A stretch of 64,000 nucleotides of DNA from Siphonodentalium dalli (lineage: Eukaryota > Mollusca > Scaphopoda > Gadilida > Siphonodentaliidae), in contig CP136063.1 of NCBI GenBank assembly GCA_032622095.1, forward strand, positions 182,509,956 through 182,573,955, given 5' to 3'. Position numbers and translations under genes: made by a program. How positions within the stretch are numbered: position 1 is the first letter of the stretch; each line of letters begins with the position of its first letter. Shown in pieces: positions 1 to 11,820 of the stretch. A model generated the notes under the pieces. That model did not search any database, was not told where the DNA came from, and worked only from the letters and a program-made list of their open reading frames with translations.

Positions 1-17
1 GTCAAGTGACTTGACTC

Positions 18-107
18 ACAGGCATTGGACACTCCGTGTGAATGCACCCTTAGAGTAATAATAAATTACTCTAAGGGTGCATTCACACCGAGTGTCAAAT
101 GCCTGTG
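18..107. repeat. Inverted repeat, possibly two Harbinger-like MITE ends facing outward
   Basis: Two ~40 bp arms are separated by a short AT stretch. Reading outward from the centre both arms show TTA then GGGTGCATTCACAC (or its complement), like the ends of the element at 29,007-29,480, which is flanked by TTA. Confidence 0.7.
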
Positions 108-115
108 CTTGACTA

Positions 116-2007
116 TGCAACAAGCCCACATGGTTATGAAGAGTATGATTTAGTAAAACGAAAATACCACCAAGCTAAATGTATTCTCGACTGAAGAAAG
201 GTTGGAAAATTGTAACATTATAACATCGAGGCATAAATGTTCATTCTATTTTGTCGTATAAATTTCCAAACGTCGTCATATTTAGCCGCGAAAAAAATAT
301 ATATTTCTGAAAAGTCGTATAAACTCAGTAGCATTTGTCTCGTTTTCTATAGCTGCAAAATCGTGGGTTTCGTAATAAGCCGATGCGCGGGGGTTTTATC
401 TACGGATTTTTGGCACCCCTATACTTGGCATTGCATGTAAAAATATAATCAGTTTATTTGTCTCTCCTGTAAAATGTCTAAAAAGTCCGCGAAATGTTTT
501 TATGATATGTTTTAAGCGAATTTAAGTTTTAAAAAACGGTCATATTCCACCAACGAATATCAATCCTTCTGCAGTGTTTTACAAGCTTGTTCCTAGAATT
601 ACTATACAGTGTTCTTGCTGTTCCATATTTACAAATCCGAATGCAAGCGCGTTCCAAACGCACCATGTTTACCCCACACGACGTTAATGATGTTCCCATC
701 AACCATGACTGTAATTTACTATAAAATAAAATCATCATTTCACATGCAAACAAGCATGTGTGTGTGCCCGAATAACCATTGTAAGTCTGTTTTAATTCAC
801 GGATTTTAGGACGGGCGGTGTGTAATAAACACATAACGACGCGTGTGTTAAGAGTGGTATACACAGTTGCATGTGAATCTTGTATATGACGTGTATGTGG
901 TGATTTTCACGGGGCTTACTGGTCGTGTAATGTTTTTTTGGTTTTTTGTTTGCTGACAGCCCAATAATTTAAGTGATTGTGTTGATGGATGGTAACATGT
1001 TGTATTGACAGCTTGTAATTGACGTTAAATCGAGTAAGAATCTAGACCCGCGGACATGTCGCCACAGTGTTCCCGGCCCACCTCTCGGGTGTTCGGTTCG
1101 CAAATAACCTGTTCGCGATATTCGGTCTTGGTAACCTGTCGTTCGCGAACATCGGAAAACACGGATTGAATACCCAATATAGTTTTTGACCGACTCGCCG
1201 TCATCATATTGCCCTTACGCTTTATTACATCCATCGGAAGCAAGTTGTTTCTTGGTCCCTTCAAAATACACACGAAGTTGTTCCCTATCTTGATAGAATC
1301 TTGATTTATTCAGGGAAAGTGGCTTAATATTGTCGATAAATGTCAGCTGTACGTGAACAAATAGGGACCGCGTTTATTCGACAGTCGTGCGGAATCCCTC
1401 TTCTTCTCTCTGTAAGCCAATCGAGTTATCCCACGGTCGCAACTTAATAGACCAAACAAACCTAATTTCACTTAGAAAATTGGCACTTTGATTGGAAAGC
1501 TTTTAGATTAGATTCAACTTCTGCGCTAGCATCACAAACCAGGACGAAGTGCGTGTCAAGCTAAATGGATGGGCTAGACTTACGCACCGTGTTCACCGCT
1601 AGCATATACAGTTATTACGTGTTCCAAATATGGATCATTTTCAAATTAGCCACCTCTTCCAAAATCCGTATATAGCTATTCAATAAAGGGCACCGCAATG
1701 TCCTACGCAAGCAAATTCCAAATAATTATGCCTAATATTGTGTCGGCTGTATATGAAACAGAACACAAGAAAACCATAGTCAGAAATGGTAACGCCACCA
1801 ATATCATATTAGCCATAAATATAAATTATAATATAATTATACTATAAACTAGCTTTCAAATTTTATGTGGAAATTTGCATACTTCCATATTTCAAGTTTT
1901 CCCGTTTCTCGTGTTATACATTACATTCTTCAAACTGTCTTCTTTATTACACAAGCTGGTGGGCCCCGACTTCGTCCGGGCTGTTTCCCATCTGATTTCG
2001 GGAGAAA
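116..2007. other. Intergenic, mostly unrecognised
   Basis: Only one match was noticed: 1,755-1,850 is an inverted copy of 31,080-31,165 (around GGTAACGCCACCAATATCAT). No coding signal. Confidence 0.5.
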
Positions 2008-2512
2008 GGAACGATTTTACCTTGAATTGACTATTTCGAAAGTCAAGGTCAGGTCAGGGTCATGATTTGACCCGTCCAAAACACCCCACCCCGGAGAAAA
2101 ATACCCATAGGTATCAAATTTCGTCGAAATCCGTCCGTTTTACCCCACTTGACCTTTAATTAACAATTTTGAAGGTCAAGGTAAGGTCGGAGTCATGATT
2201 TGACCCGTCCAAAACACTCCCCCGACAAAAGTACCCATAGGTATCAAATTTCGTCGAAATCCATCCGTTTTACCCGATTTGACCTTTGATTGGCCACAGT
2301 GAAGGTCAAGGTCACGCCGAGGTCACGATTTGACCCGTTCAAAATACTCCCCGGACAAATGTATCATATTTCGCCGAAATTCGTCCGTTTTACCCAAATT
2401 GACCTTGCATTGACAGTTTTAAAGGTCAAGATCAGGTCGGGGTCACGATTTGACCCGTCCAAAACACTTCCCGGACACAAATACCCCTAATTATCAAATT
2501 ACGTTGAAATCT
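2008..2512. repeat. Tandem repeat, four units of about 120-133 bp
   Basis: Each unit holds GGTCAAGGTCA-like strings, then CATGATTTGACCCGTCC, then TATCAAATTTCGTCGAAATC. Unit starts are near 2,038, 2,171, 2,301 and 2,421. The strings resemble nuclear-receptor half sites (AGGTCA, TCAAGGTCA). Confidence 0.9.
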
Positions 2513-2589
2513 ATGGAAAGCCGCAGAGGACATTTTAGTTGCTAATTGCTAGATATACGACGCACGACTTGTCGCGGTTTTTAAAAGGT

Positions 2590-3083
2590 GTTTCAAACTA
2601 GGAGATAGAAGTATTCTGCGTTTCAAATGGTGATGAATTATAGTATTTTATTCAAATTTTATGGCATAAATTGTTATTAAAACCGTATATACTATAACAA
2701 AAATCAATGACTCGAAAATTAAGTGGGCCTTTAAACAAAGTCACAATTGCAGTTAGGCTATAATATCAATTGTGTGGGCTGCTTGGCGTGAATATGTAAT
2801 GAGAAATAAGGTCATACGTAATGACATTAAACTCAAGAAAACCCGCGAAAACAAAACAAAATCACATTTAATGTTTTAAGTTATTTCCTTCATAAAAAGA
2901 ATCTTCGTGATAATGAACCCTCTCAATACTTTAGAATATAGCATTAACCTTAAAATAACAAAAACCTTCGGAATACAGAACCTTCGGAATAACGAACCTT
3001 CGGATTGGTGAACCTTCGGAATAGCGAACATTCAGAGAAATTTCGGAATAGTGTACCTTCGGGATAGTGAACCTTCGGAATAG
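2590..3083. mobile_element. Repeat element copy 1 ending in a 16 bp minisatellite
   Basis: Shares long stretches with 3,290-3,623 and 6,650-7,622, and ends in tandem AACCTTCGGAATAGYG units (about 2,960-3,083). It holds the empty site (TTAA 2,731-2,734) of the MITE seen in the third copy. Confidence 0.7.
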
Positions 3084-3289
3084 AGACATGCCCCCCAATA
3101 TTTATAGTATATGCCCAGAGTTCAAAGGTATGGGCCCATAAAATTCTAAATTTGGCCCTTAAAATATTGAACCCAAAATTGGAGCCCGCACAGAACAGCA
3201 CTTAAGTCAACTGTACCTGTGTCATGTCCCAATGTAGGAGGGTCCATATATACCACAACATTCATATTATATGCCAAGAATTCAAAGGT

Positions 3290-3623
3290 ATGGGCCCACG
3301 TAATCACATTAAATCTCAAGAACACCCGCGAAAACAAAACAAAATCACATTTAATATTCTAAGTTATTTCCTCCTGTATCTGTATCGGTATGCGCGCAGG
3401 ATCAGTTCGGATGTGAGCGCACACTCCATAAAAAGAATCTTCGTGATAATTCAATACTTTAGAATATAGAATTAACCGAAAAATAACAAAAACCTTCGGA
3501 ATAGAGAACCTTCGGAATAGCGAACCTTCGGAATAGTGAACCTTTGAAATAGCAAGTATTCAGAATAGAGAACCTTCGGAATAGTGGACCTTCGGGATAG
3601 CGAACCTTCATAATAGAAACATG
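3290..3623. mobile_element. Repeat element copy 2 ending in the same 16 bp minisatellite
   Basis: A partial copy: the AAAGAATCTTCGTGATAA segment is followed by about nine AACCTTCGGAATAGYG units (3,490-3,610) and a shared GAAACATGTCCCC end. Confidence 0.7.
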
Positions 3624-3997
3624 TCCCCACAATTACACCGGTAGCGTAAACACATGTGCTAATCTTTGTTGGACTATCGTCACTCTATCGGTACGGTTTA
3701 TACTCAAGTACGAAATACCTAACCATAATACATTCGCCCATTGGATTATCGATCGTCCGCTCGGACGTGAAAAACTGTAATACAGCTTACACCCCTTTGT
3801 GGCGTAATAAGTCGGTGAGTCGGTGACCCCGTCTCGCAAAAACTTCCGCCGAATGTTAGCTCGGAGACGATCGGCAGTTTAATTTTCATTGAAATAACTT
3901 ATCTTAAATTGTGAATACTCGTGAATATATTTATCAGGGTTATGGAGGCACGGACTCAGTATGACTTGATTCAGTGAGCGTGAACAAATTCTCATTT

Positions 3998-4180
3998 TTA
4001 TCGAAGTGGCCATGTATCGATCGGATTGTCACAATGAGATGTCCATGTTGTTAGATAAAGCTTGCAAATCAGTCCCCATTTTCGCCCATGTCGGGGTTCG
4101 AACCCGCACCAACGTCGTCTAGCCCAGACTGCGATGATCTTATCCACGACCGTCCATCCTTTTAAAGGAAGCACTTTCAC
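3998..4180 (-). mobile_element. SINE-like fragment with tRNA B-box
   Basis: The - strand contains GGGTTCGAACCCCGAC (a tRNA T-arm/B-box) preceded by a degenerate tRNA-like body. The same body (ATGATCTTAGCCACGAC on + strand) recurs at 42,580-42,760, together with a shared tail around GATCGATCGGA. Confidence 0.6.
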
Positions 4181-5399
4181 AGAGAGTTGAAAAGCGTATC
4201 AGTCTGAACATGGGTTCGAATATTGACACAGAAGGGATCTACCAGTATTCAAGTTTCCATCTGTGACCAAAATAACGCTGTCCGGGTGTCAGTATTATAA
4301 AGTAAGTATACCCATGAATTACAAGATATCTGTAGGGAACATTGAGTACTAATAATTCAGATTTATTGACGTTAGTTAAGGGGTTTCCACGCCTGAGCTA
4401 TATTAGGAGGTGGAAAGTTTAGATGAACATAAACAGAAAACTATTTAATTGTTAAGTTATGCTATTTGAAGACCACACCAAGCGAATTATATAACAATAA
4501 AAACTCCTTGGCTGACAACAAAACGACGCCCCTTGACACGGTTCGTGTTAGTGGATGTTGCACATGGACTTTGTCGTGAACACAATGATGGCATATATAC
4601 CGATACTACTTTGTTAGGACCGAAACGTAGTATATAGCGTCGAAGCAATTATCTGTATTTTGGACACGTATGGATATAAGATTATTTTGACTCGAACAAT
4701 GCATTCATATCGTTGTGTCCAGAAGAACAGTAGAATATATTATTGTAATCCATCAGACTGACGTGTGATGTATTATTGTGACAGAAACCCCCTGGTATGC
4801 AAATGAGCTGCACGCTGCTACATAAACGGATATTAATTACGTGGAGTTCATGGGCACTATAAACAAATGTTTGTTTTTGTGGTCGGGTGTAGAAGTGAAC
4901 TAGTTCGCCTGTTAGAGGTCTCCGTGGGAGCTTATTGTGCATAACTTGCGGAACATGGACGTTATAGATTGCGAATGTCGACTTGTGGTGTAAAGCATGA
5001 TATAACATTCATAATCGGAAGATAGAATGGCAAGGTAGAACAAAGACGTTGGGTTTCTACTCTGTATAAAGAGTCACACAGTGTGGTTGCCACTCCCGAT
5101 GATTAACGTTGTCAATATTAGAACCCGCTGAAATAATTTGACCTCATGTCTGGCTAATTGCCTCTGTGACAACCACATGCAATTTAAGCTCGTTTCCAGC
5201 AATGTACCATGTATGAATGTTATACACTGTAGTTTGTTTGTCCATGTGAAACTGGATCCACATCAAACGATATATATTCTCATTGGTGTTTCTTATCCCT
5301 CGTGTCCTAATAACATTTTACCAATATGAAATAGCTCTAGATTTAATGTATTCTAACAGCGTTATACCCGCGTTGTCCAGGTTAAAATAACTTGAAGTA
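4181..5399. other. Intergenic, nothing recognised
   Basis: AT-rich, no coding signal, no repeat match noticed. Confidence 0.4.
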
Positions 5400-5620
5400 C
5401 TCTGATGTGGACATTTGGTGGGAATAGAGAATATTCTTGCTCAAAGTATTACACGTATTCTCATATCCAAATGGCATCACAAAACGTCATTCTCATGCAT
5501 GAATTATAAGTAGTGGCTCACCTTGTCGGAGTGATTGTCGTTTTGTTTATCGCGATTATTTGTCCCACAAATAATGAAGTATACATTAATTTACAACTGA
5601 GCGTACTTTAGACATTATAA
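5400..5620. repeat. Dispersed repeat R, copy 1
   Basis: Resembles 23,770-24,060 and 32,665-32,930: shared order of GAATAGAGAATA, TTTATCGC and TTACAATTGAGCGTAGTTCAGAC-like strings. Confidence 0.5.
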
Positions 5621-6056
5621 TTTTTTTTAAATCATACTTCGACGTGGTTGGAATTGACTTTAAAAAAAATATTTTGTATTGGGGTCAAAACATGAACATT
5701 AGTTCACAAATATAAAAGACGACAATTGGGTTTTATGTATAAATGAATCCAGTGTGTTAGACTAAGTGTTTGATGACACGTGGTTATCGTATCTCCACGA
5801 AGATACAGATGTTTTAAAGAAATGTACGGGTGCTCCTCTATTCCTGTGCTATACTGTTTAATTATTCTCAGTTGAAAATAAATGCTGCTAAATATCAGAT
5901 ACATGTGCCCAACATAGCGAGATTTTAAATTGTTTTGTTAGGTTACAAGTCTGTTCTAAAAAATGAACGAAATCCTCTGTATCAGACATAATATATGTAC
6001 CCTTGTCAGATGTCAGTATTGGAGGATCCCGAAAAGTCATGTGCTACTAACGGGTA

Positions 6057-6145
6057 GGGTTCTCTATTCCGAAGGTTCATTATTCCGAAGGTTCGTTATT
6101 CCGAAGGTTTGTTATTCCGAACATTCGCTATTCCGAAGGTTTTTT
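6057..6145. repeat. Isolated block of the 16 bp minisatellite, opposite orientation
   Basis: Tandem CTATTCCGAAGGTTCG-type units, the complement of the arrays at 2,960, 3,490 and 7,495. Confidence 0.85.
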
Positions 6146-6649
6146 ATTCTGGGCGTATTTAACCAGAAATGAATCAAAATATAAACCCGGGGGGGGGGGT
6201 AATTAATATTACCGATATTAAAAAAACAAAAACCACACGAGGAATAAAAAATACTATTGCGCTAATTACTAAATTGTCCCAGATGTCGGTTATTAATAGC
6301 AAGAAGACAGTATCAGTTAATCGTTTATTATGGAAAGTTTAAAACACGATGACTGCATGACTGAAATAAACTACATGTAAGAGAGGCTGTCTGTCCGAAC
6401 TGGCAATTTGTATTTGAAAGAAACATCAACAATAAAGGCCAACTTAATTTTCGAACACCCAGATCACATATATAAAAAATATATGCCATATTATATACCA
6501 TTTGAAATAGGAAGCTAGATAGAGTCATTCCCCTTCCATTGAAAATACATTTTTAGTTTGAATTCTGTTGCATTCTGGGAGCCATAACGGGGGGGGGAAT
6601 CTTTTTGTGATTTCAGCTGTTTTGTATTTCCCTATGGGCATCTGCTGAG

Positions 6650-7622
6650 ACACAGACGTTTCAAATGGTGATGAATTATAGTATTTTAATCATATTTTAT
6701 GGCATAGATTGTTATTAAAACCGTATATCAAGGCACGATAAAAAAAATCGGTTAATCGAAAATTAAGTGGGCCTTTAACCTCTTCGTTGCTATGACGTCC
6801 GTAACTATTACCGAAGTAAAAGTGCACGCCCTCTGCTATATGGTCCGTAGGTACTACGGACCTACTTCAGCACACTAGCAGTAGGCCACTATACATAACT
6901 GTAACTCAGAGATTTGTGCATCGGAATAACTGTATCTCAAAGTTTCAAACAGTGTATGATGTTCCACGATTGTGAATGATAATAGCCTTTCAACTGGGTC
7001 AGTTTTATGGTTCTTGTGATATTCCCGTTATATTTTCCCACTGGAAAATGGCAATAACGTCAATAGCCCAGCACACGACGTCATAACGTCATTTAGCAGC
7101 GAAGAGGTTAATACAGTCACAATTGCAGTTAGGTTCATATCATACCCGTCTATTCAACGATATGCTACGCAGTATGTATTATTTAAGCGGTATAGCACCA
7201 CTGGTATAATCCGCCTTTAGCTGGCGTATTATTGCCTTTAAGATTATTGAGATATAACGTCGCACGTAATGTCATTAAATCGTATGGAAACAGCAATTGT
7301 GTGGGCTGCGTGACATGAATATGTATTGAAAATAACGCCATACGTAATGACATTAAATCTCAAGGAAACCAGTGAAAAAAAACTCACATTTATTGTTTTA
7401 ATGTTATTTCCTTCATAAAAAGAGTCTTCGTGATAAAGAACCCTGTCAATACTTTAGAATATAGAATTAACCCTTAAAATAACAAACAACTTCGAAATAG
7501 CGAACCTTCGGAATAGAGAACATTCGGAATAGTGAACCTTCCTTAATAGCGAACCTTCGGAATAGAGAATCTTTGGAATAGTGAACATTCGGAACAGCGA
7601 ACCTTTGGAATTGAGACATGTC
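6650..7622. mobile_element. Repeat element copy 3, carrying a piggyBac-like MITE
   Basis: Same left part as copy 1 (GTTTCAAATGGTGATGAATT) and the same right end with minisatellite units (7,495-7,615). It is split at TTAA by the 329 bp insertion 6,779-7,107. A reversed block of the minisatellite alone occurs at about 6,057-6,145. Confidence 0.75.
6779..7107. mobile_element. piggyBac-like MITE, 329 bp, TTAA target
   Basis: Terminal inverted repeats CCTCTTCGTTGCTA... / ...TAGCAGCGAAGAGG are flanked by TTAA (6,775-6,778 and 7,108-7,111). The paralogous copy at 2,731 has a single TTAA with matching flanks on both sides, so this is a real insertion. No ORF inside. Confidence 0.88.
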
Positions 7623-7969
7623 CCCGCTACTAACTGTGTTTTCTTTTATCTCAGAAGAAACTATATTTGACTGCACATTGTGACCACTATTTTTTTAGCA
7701 GGCCTTCTATACATTTCCATCTCTCTTGACAAATATTATCTTTTTTTTGTGGAAAATATATTGAGTGGGACAGACTCAATTTTGTTATTATACATGATCC
7801 ATTCTAACATGCCATCATATGACTGTTCAACAATATATATAATTATAATTATTCGTTTAATGCTTTCTTCTATGTATCTGTATTTTGTTTTCCTAGCTCA
7901 CTATATGGATGCCCTGATTCCTGTATCCAATCATATGACATTTGATAAGATATAATATTTGTTCCAGTG

Positions 7970-9120
7970 ACTTAATTTGGTTACCATTTGTCGAGGTTGT
8001 GCAATTTGAACGCCAAAGGCTCCTTAGAATGAATTACGGAGATGACAATATCTAATTTTGGTGGCAATCGGTGACTAAAACAATAGTATCATTGTTAGTG
8101 CCCCTTCTCTCTCCATCCCTTATACACAAACGGCACCAAATGTGACGTCTTTAACCCACATGGTATGATTCCTCGTATCGTTGGAGAAAAAAGTATGAAT
8201 TTGGTGGAAATTAGTGCGAAACATATCTGTATCAGCTTCGGTGCCCCTCCCCATTCATGACTAGAACGGCGCCACTTTTGACATATTTAAACCACATACA
8301 TTAGACTACTGATATCGTGGAGATGATTATGCATAAGTTGTTGGTAATCAGCAACTAAACAAATTATTGTCAAATTTAGTGCCCCCGGTCTCTCAACCAA
8401 ACGGCACCAATTTAGCATAAATTCCGTATATTTATCAGATTGGTGGAAATCGGCGTTGAAAATTGTTTTCTTTATCGTTTGTGGTGCCACTCTTCCCTCC
8501 ATGCACCCATGACTCGAACGGCGCCAAATCATGGAGATGATTATATATATGTTTGGTATATTTCATCATTTTTGCTGCCACTCTCCCTTTCTGTCCCTGA
8601 CACCTGATACTTTAGCAAATTTGAACACTTACCATCAACTTCGTAAACAGTTATCCATGTTAGACCCCTTTGGTGCCATCTAGATGGTCCCCCGTGAAGT
8701 TATATAGAACACAGTCAGATAGACATCCCCAAATAAAGGTACCAAACGTGGCATCTTTAACCCACACGATTTGATTTCTCATATCATTGGAGAAGAATGT
8801 GTATGAATTTGATGTAAAATGACGCTGAAATATTTTGTTCAGTATTTGGTGACTCAAGCGGCGCCACTTTTGACATCTTTAAACTACACAATTAGACTCA
8901 TTATGAAGATGACTACCCGGTATTTGTAAAATTGCTGGAAATCGGCGACTGAACAAATTCGTATCAAAGTGAGCCCCCCCCCCCCCTTATCTCCCACCCA
9001 AGCGGCACCAACTTTGCGTCTTTAAACCACACGATTATATTCCCCGTATAATGGAGAAGAATGCGTATCAATTTGGTGGATTTCATTTGTCAACTACTAT
9101 AACTATCCCTTCAGTGCCAA
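7970..9120. repeat. Degenerate tandem satellite, period about 135 bp
   Basis: The core CGGCRCCAA...TTTAAACCACACGATTAGA...GTGGAAATCGGCGACTGAACAAAT recurs with spacing of about 117-141 bp (cores near 8,131, 8,268, 8,402, 8,519, 8,741, 8,862, 9,003). Units are strongly diverged. Confidence 0.75.
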
Positions 9121-10744
9121 ACATATCTCTACTATTTTAATTTGAAGCAATATATATTTAAAATTCTCTAGTTGCTATCGGTTCCCGAGTATGTTTATTT
9201 CACGTGAAATCAATCATTTGTGCTTAAGGCTGGATGTTGAGGCAGCTATGATAGAATATAAGGTGAATCTTTAAATGATACTAAAATAGTATGTGTCTGC
9301 ATAGTTTCGAATTGATTTATCAACTACTACCAGGTGATGGGGTAATCGTATTCTGCATTTGTAATATATTTGTAATGATTACACCTTTTGAAGTATTTGT
9401 ATTGTATTTGCAATCAAGAATTCTATGAGCCAAAGTATTGTATTTGTAACTTGTACCTTGAAAATTGTATTTTCAATTACTTTATGATTTTTTGTATTAG
9501 AAAATGTAGGGATGACCCCTCTCTTAAAAATCATCAATTTGAACGGGTCAATGGTAACAAATGGGTATAGGTTGCATTAATGATGTCAAATAAACTTGAA
9601 ATGGGTTCATCAATAGATCAATAATTATAATTTAAGATATTTATGAGGCGCCACAAATCATGTGAAAAGAATAGCTATTAATATTACATCTTGCCATTTT
9701 AAAACATCAGAATTGTTTCAGTCCAGATATCTGACATCCCAATAATTGATTATAGCATCACGTAGTGTTTTATAAGTCAACACATGTGTGTAAATTAGCA
9801 TTTGGTCATTCAGAGATTAACTGGCTTCAGACCAGAGTCACTGATTAAACAATGACATTTATTAACCTGACTGGAAATTATGATAGAGCATTGTTGAGTG
9901 ATGAGGTGTTAACTATTTACATCGGCTATTTTATCTGCATTGGACTCAATTTACCAATCAACATAGCATGCTCAGTACCTATTTATCTATCGTAGAAGTA
10001 GTAGTTCATTATGCGGAATGTGTCCTCTGTCTTTAACTGAGTAGTATATGTTAGACGTGCAATCAGACATGTTATGACTATTACATCGTTCATCCCGGAA
10101 TGAGTCACCACAAACCGCCCAACCGCATGTTTCTGTCTCATACGAGGAGCATCAAATTGCCCCACATCGCGCGTAATCATTCGTATAATGATGCCCTTTC
10201 TCGAATCAAGTCAAATTTCTGGCGGCACAATCTTGTCTGGCCACAATATATCCCAGTGGCGTAATTTGATGAAGCTATAAAATGCGCTATATTTCCCCAG
10301 ACTGTTTGAGGTCAGATCAATCGGTTTCGGCAATTTGCTGAATCCGAGTAACTCTGTGTAGTGGACTCTTGTTTTGCCAATCGGCCCCAATGTCGTTATC
10401 CGATAACTGAGAGCTAATCGGCAATAACTATTCGTTTGAAATGACCACACACTGCATGACCAGAAGCACTGATTTCAATAATTGATCTTTTCGTGTGACC
10501 CTATCGTCAACATCGCAGTGTATACACCGAACTACACAGGCGTAAGTACAACCACTGAAAATTCTCAATATATTATAGCGCAAATACGCACATAATCCAG
10601 CCATAAAGTGAAATAGGCAAATTATTTTATTCTAAAATATGCAGGTAATGGACTCATACCCGTTATTTCTTTTTATGACGCGGGCCACATTGAAAACACA
10701 TGTTAAATAGCGTACACCTGAAAAGTCTTAAGTTTGCTTACTTC
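9121..10744. other. Intergenic, nothing recognised
   Basis: No coding signal or repeat identified. Confidence 0.4.
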
Positions 10745-10920
10745 TATCATTGTCTGCACAAAATCTGCTTAGAATCACCTCATTATGAGTCTATAATGTG
10801 ACCAACATGCTCTCATTTTCAGCACATTATAGACTAAAAATGAGACAATTCTAAGCAGATTATCTACCTAAATCAAGTTCTATTCTATGCAGATAATATG
10901 CGGGTTTTCGGGAGAGCAGG
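10745..10920. mobile_element. MITE family M1, copy 1
   Basis: An inverted repeat built on AATCTGCTTAGAATC...GATTCTAAGCAGATT-like arms (10,765-10,862), with a further GCAGATAATATGCGGG segment; the same family occurs at 38,655-38,850 in the other orientation. Confidence 0.75.
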
Positions 10921-11820
10921 ATGAAATTCTAGCGTCCTTTAAATTGGAGGTTTTGTCAGGAATCGAATCTCGACATTGTATCGCTGTTCCGATGAGGAAA
11001 TCGAGTCGAATTATATTGAGTTGAAAGCCGTCGACCCATTCTGTGTCGATCTCGAACCAGATGACCGATATCGGGTCGAATCTCGAAAACTATGCGTGAA
11101 ATATTTTACATCTTCTCCGACTTTCTTCAGTGTGGAATATCAAAGAGTTAGTTGTTAGACTTTTCCCGATATGTTAAGAATAGTTAAAGCTTTTGTTTCA
11201 CTTCTGTTAGAAAAAATTAAAACTGGAACACTGTAGACTTTGCAGGACTGAGGCCATTACATGCCCAAAGTATTTTCATCAAAATACAAATACTTTTCGA
11301 TGATTAAAAATGGAACGTTGATGTACTTTATTACAAATACAATACTTTTATAAAAGTAATCAAATACTTTGTTATTACGGCTGATTATTTTTAAATGAAT
11401 TAGCGAAGACATTCATCATCGTTTTTTATATTAAATATATTTGATCGAAATAGAATGCAAGTCCTATATAATATGTGTTGTAAACCCATGGAAGTTCTTA
11501 TATCGTTTGGTTGGAAAAGAACAACGTCATTCTCAAAATATCCTGGCACACTAAACAACTCATATACAATAGTTAGTACGGTTTTTCCTAGCGAGTGAGA
11601 TGCGGAGGATTATTTTTACGAGGCGCTAGAGGAGAAAACACGTACACTACTCAGATGAGTTGACTGTTGTGTTTATTATATTTTCTATACCAGTTTGTAA
11701 CGACCCAGACTACAACGAAATACACGGTTATACCTAATACGTTCTTAAAGCTACACCACCACAATGCCATATATGTTAAAATAACGCGCAAATGATGAAA
11801 AATTTATGTCATGACGCAGT
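10921..11820. other. Intergenic, nothing firmly recognised
   Basis: A 60-codon open frame (10,976-11,158, + strand) has an acidic composition but no recognised similarity and is too short to call. Confidence 0.3.

Noticed and set aside
4080-4130. A tRNA gene on the - strand
   Set aside because: Only the T-arm/B-box is convincing; no foldable acceptor stem or anticodon arm was found, and a second decayed copy exists, so SINE-like.
10976-11158. Acidic 60-codon ORF as an Hv1 N-terminal exon
   Set aside because: No similarity to Hv1 N-termini, and 8 kb upstream with a minisatellite and a retroelement in between.
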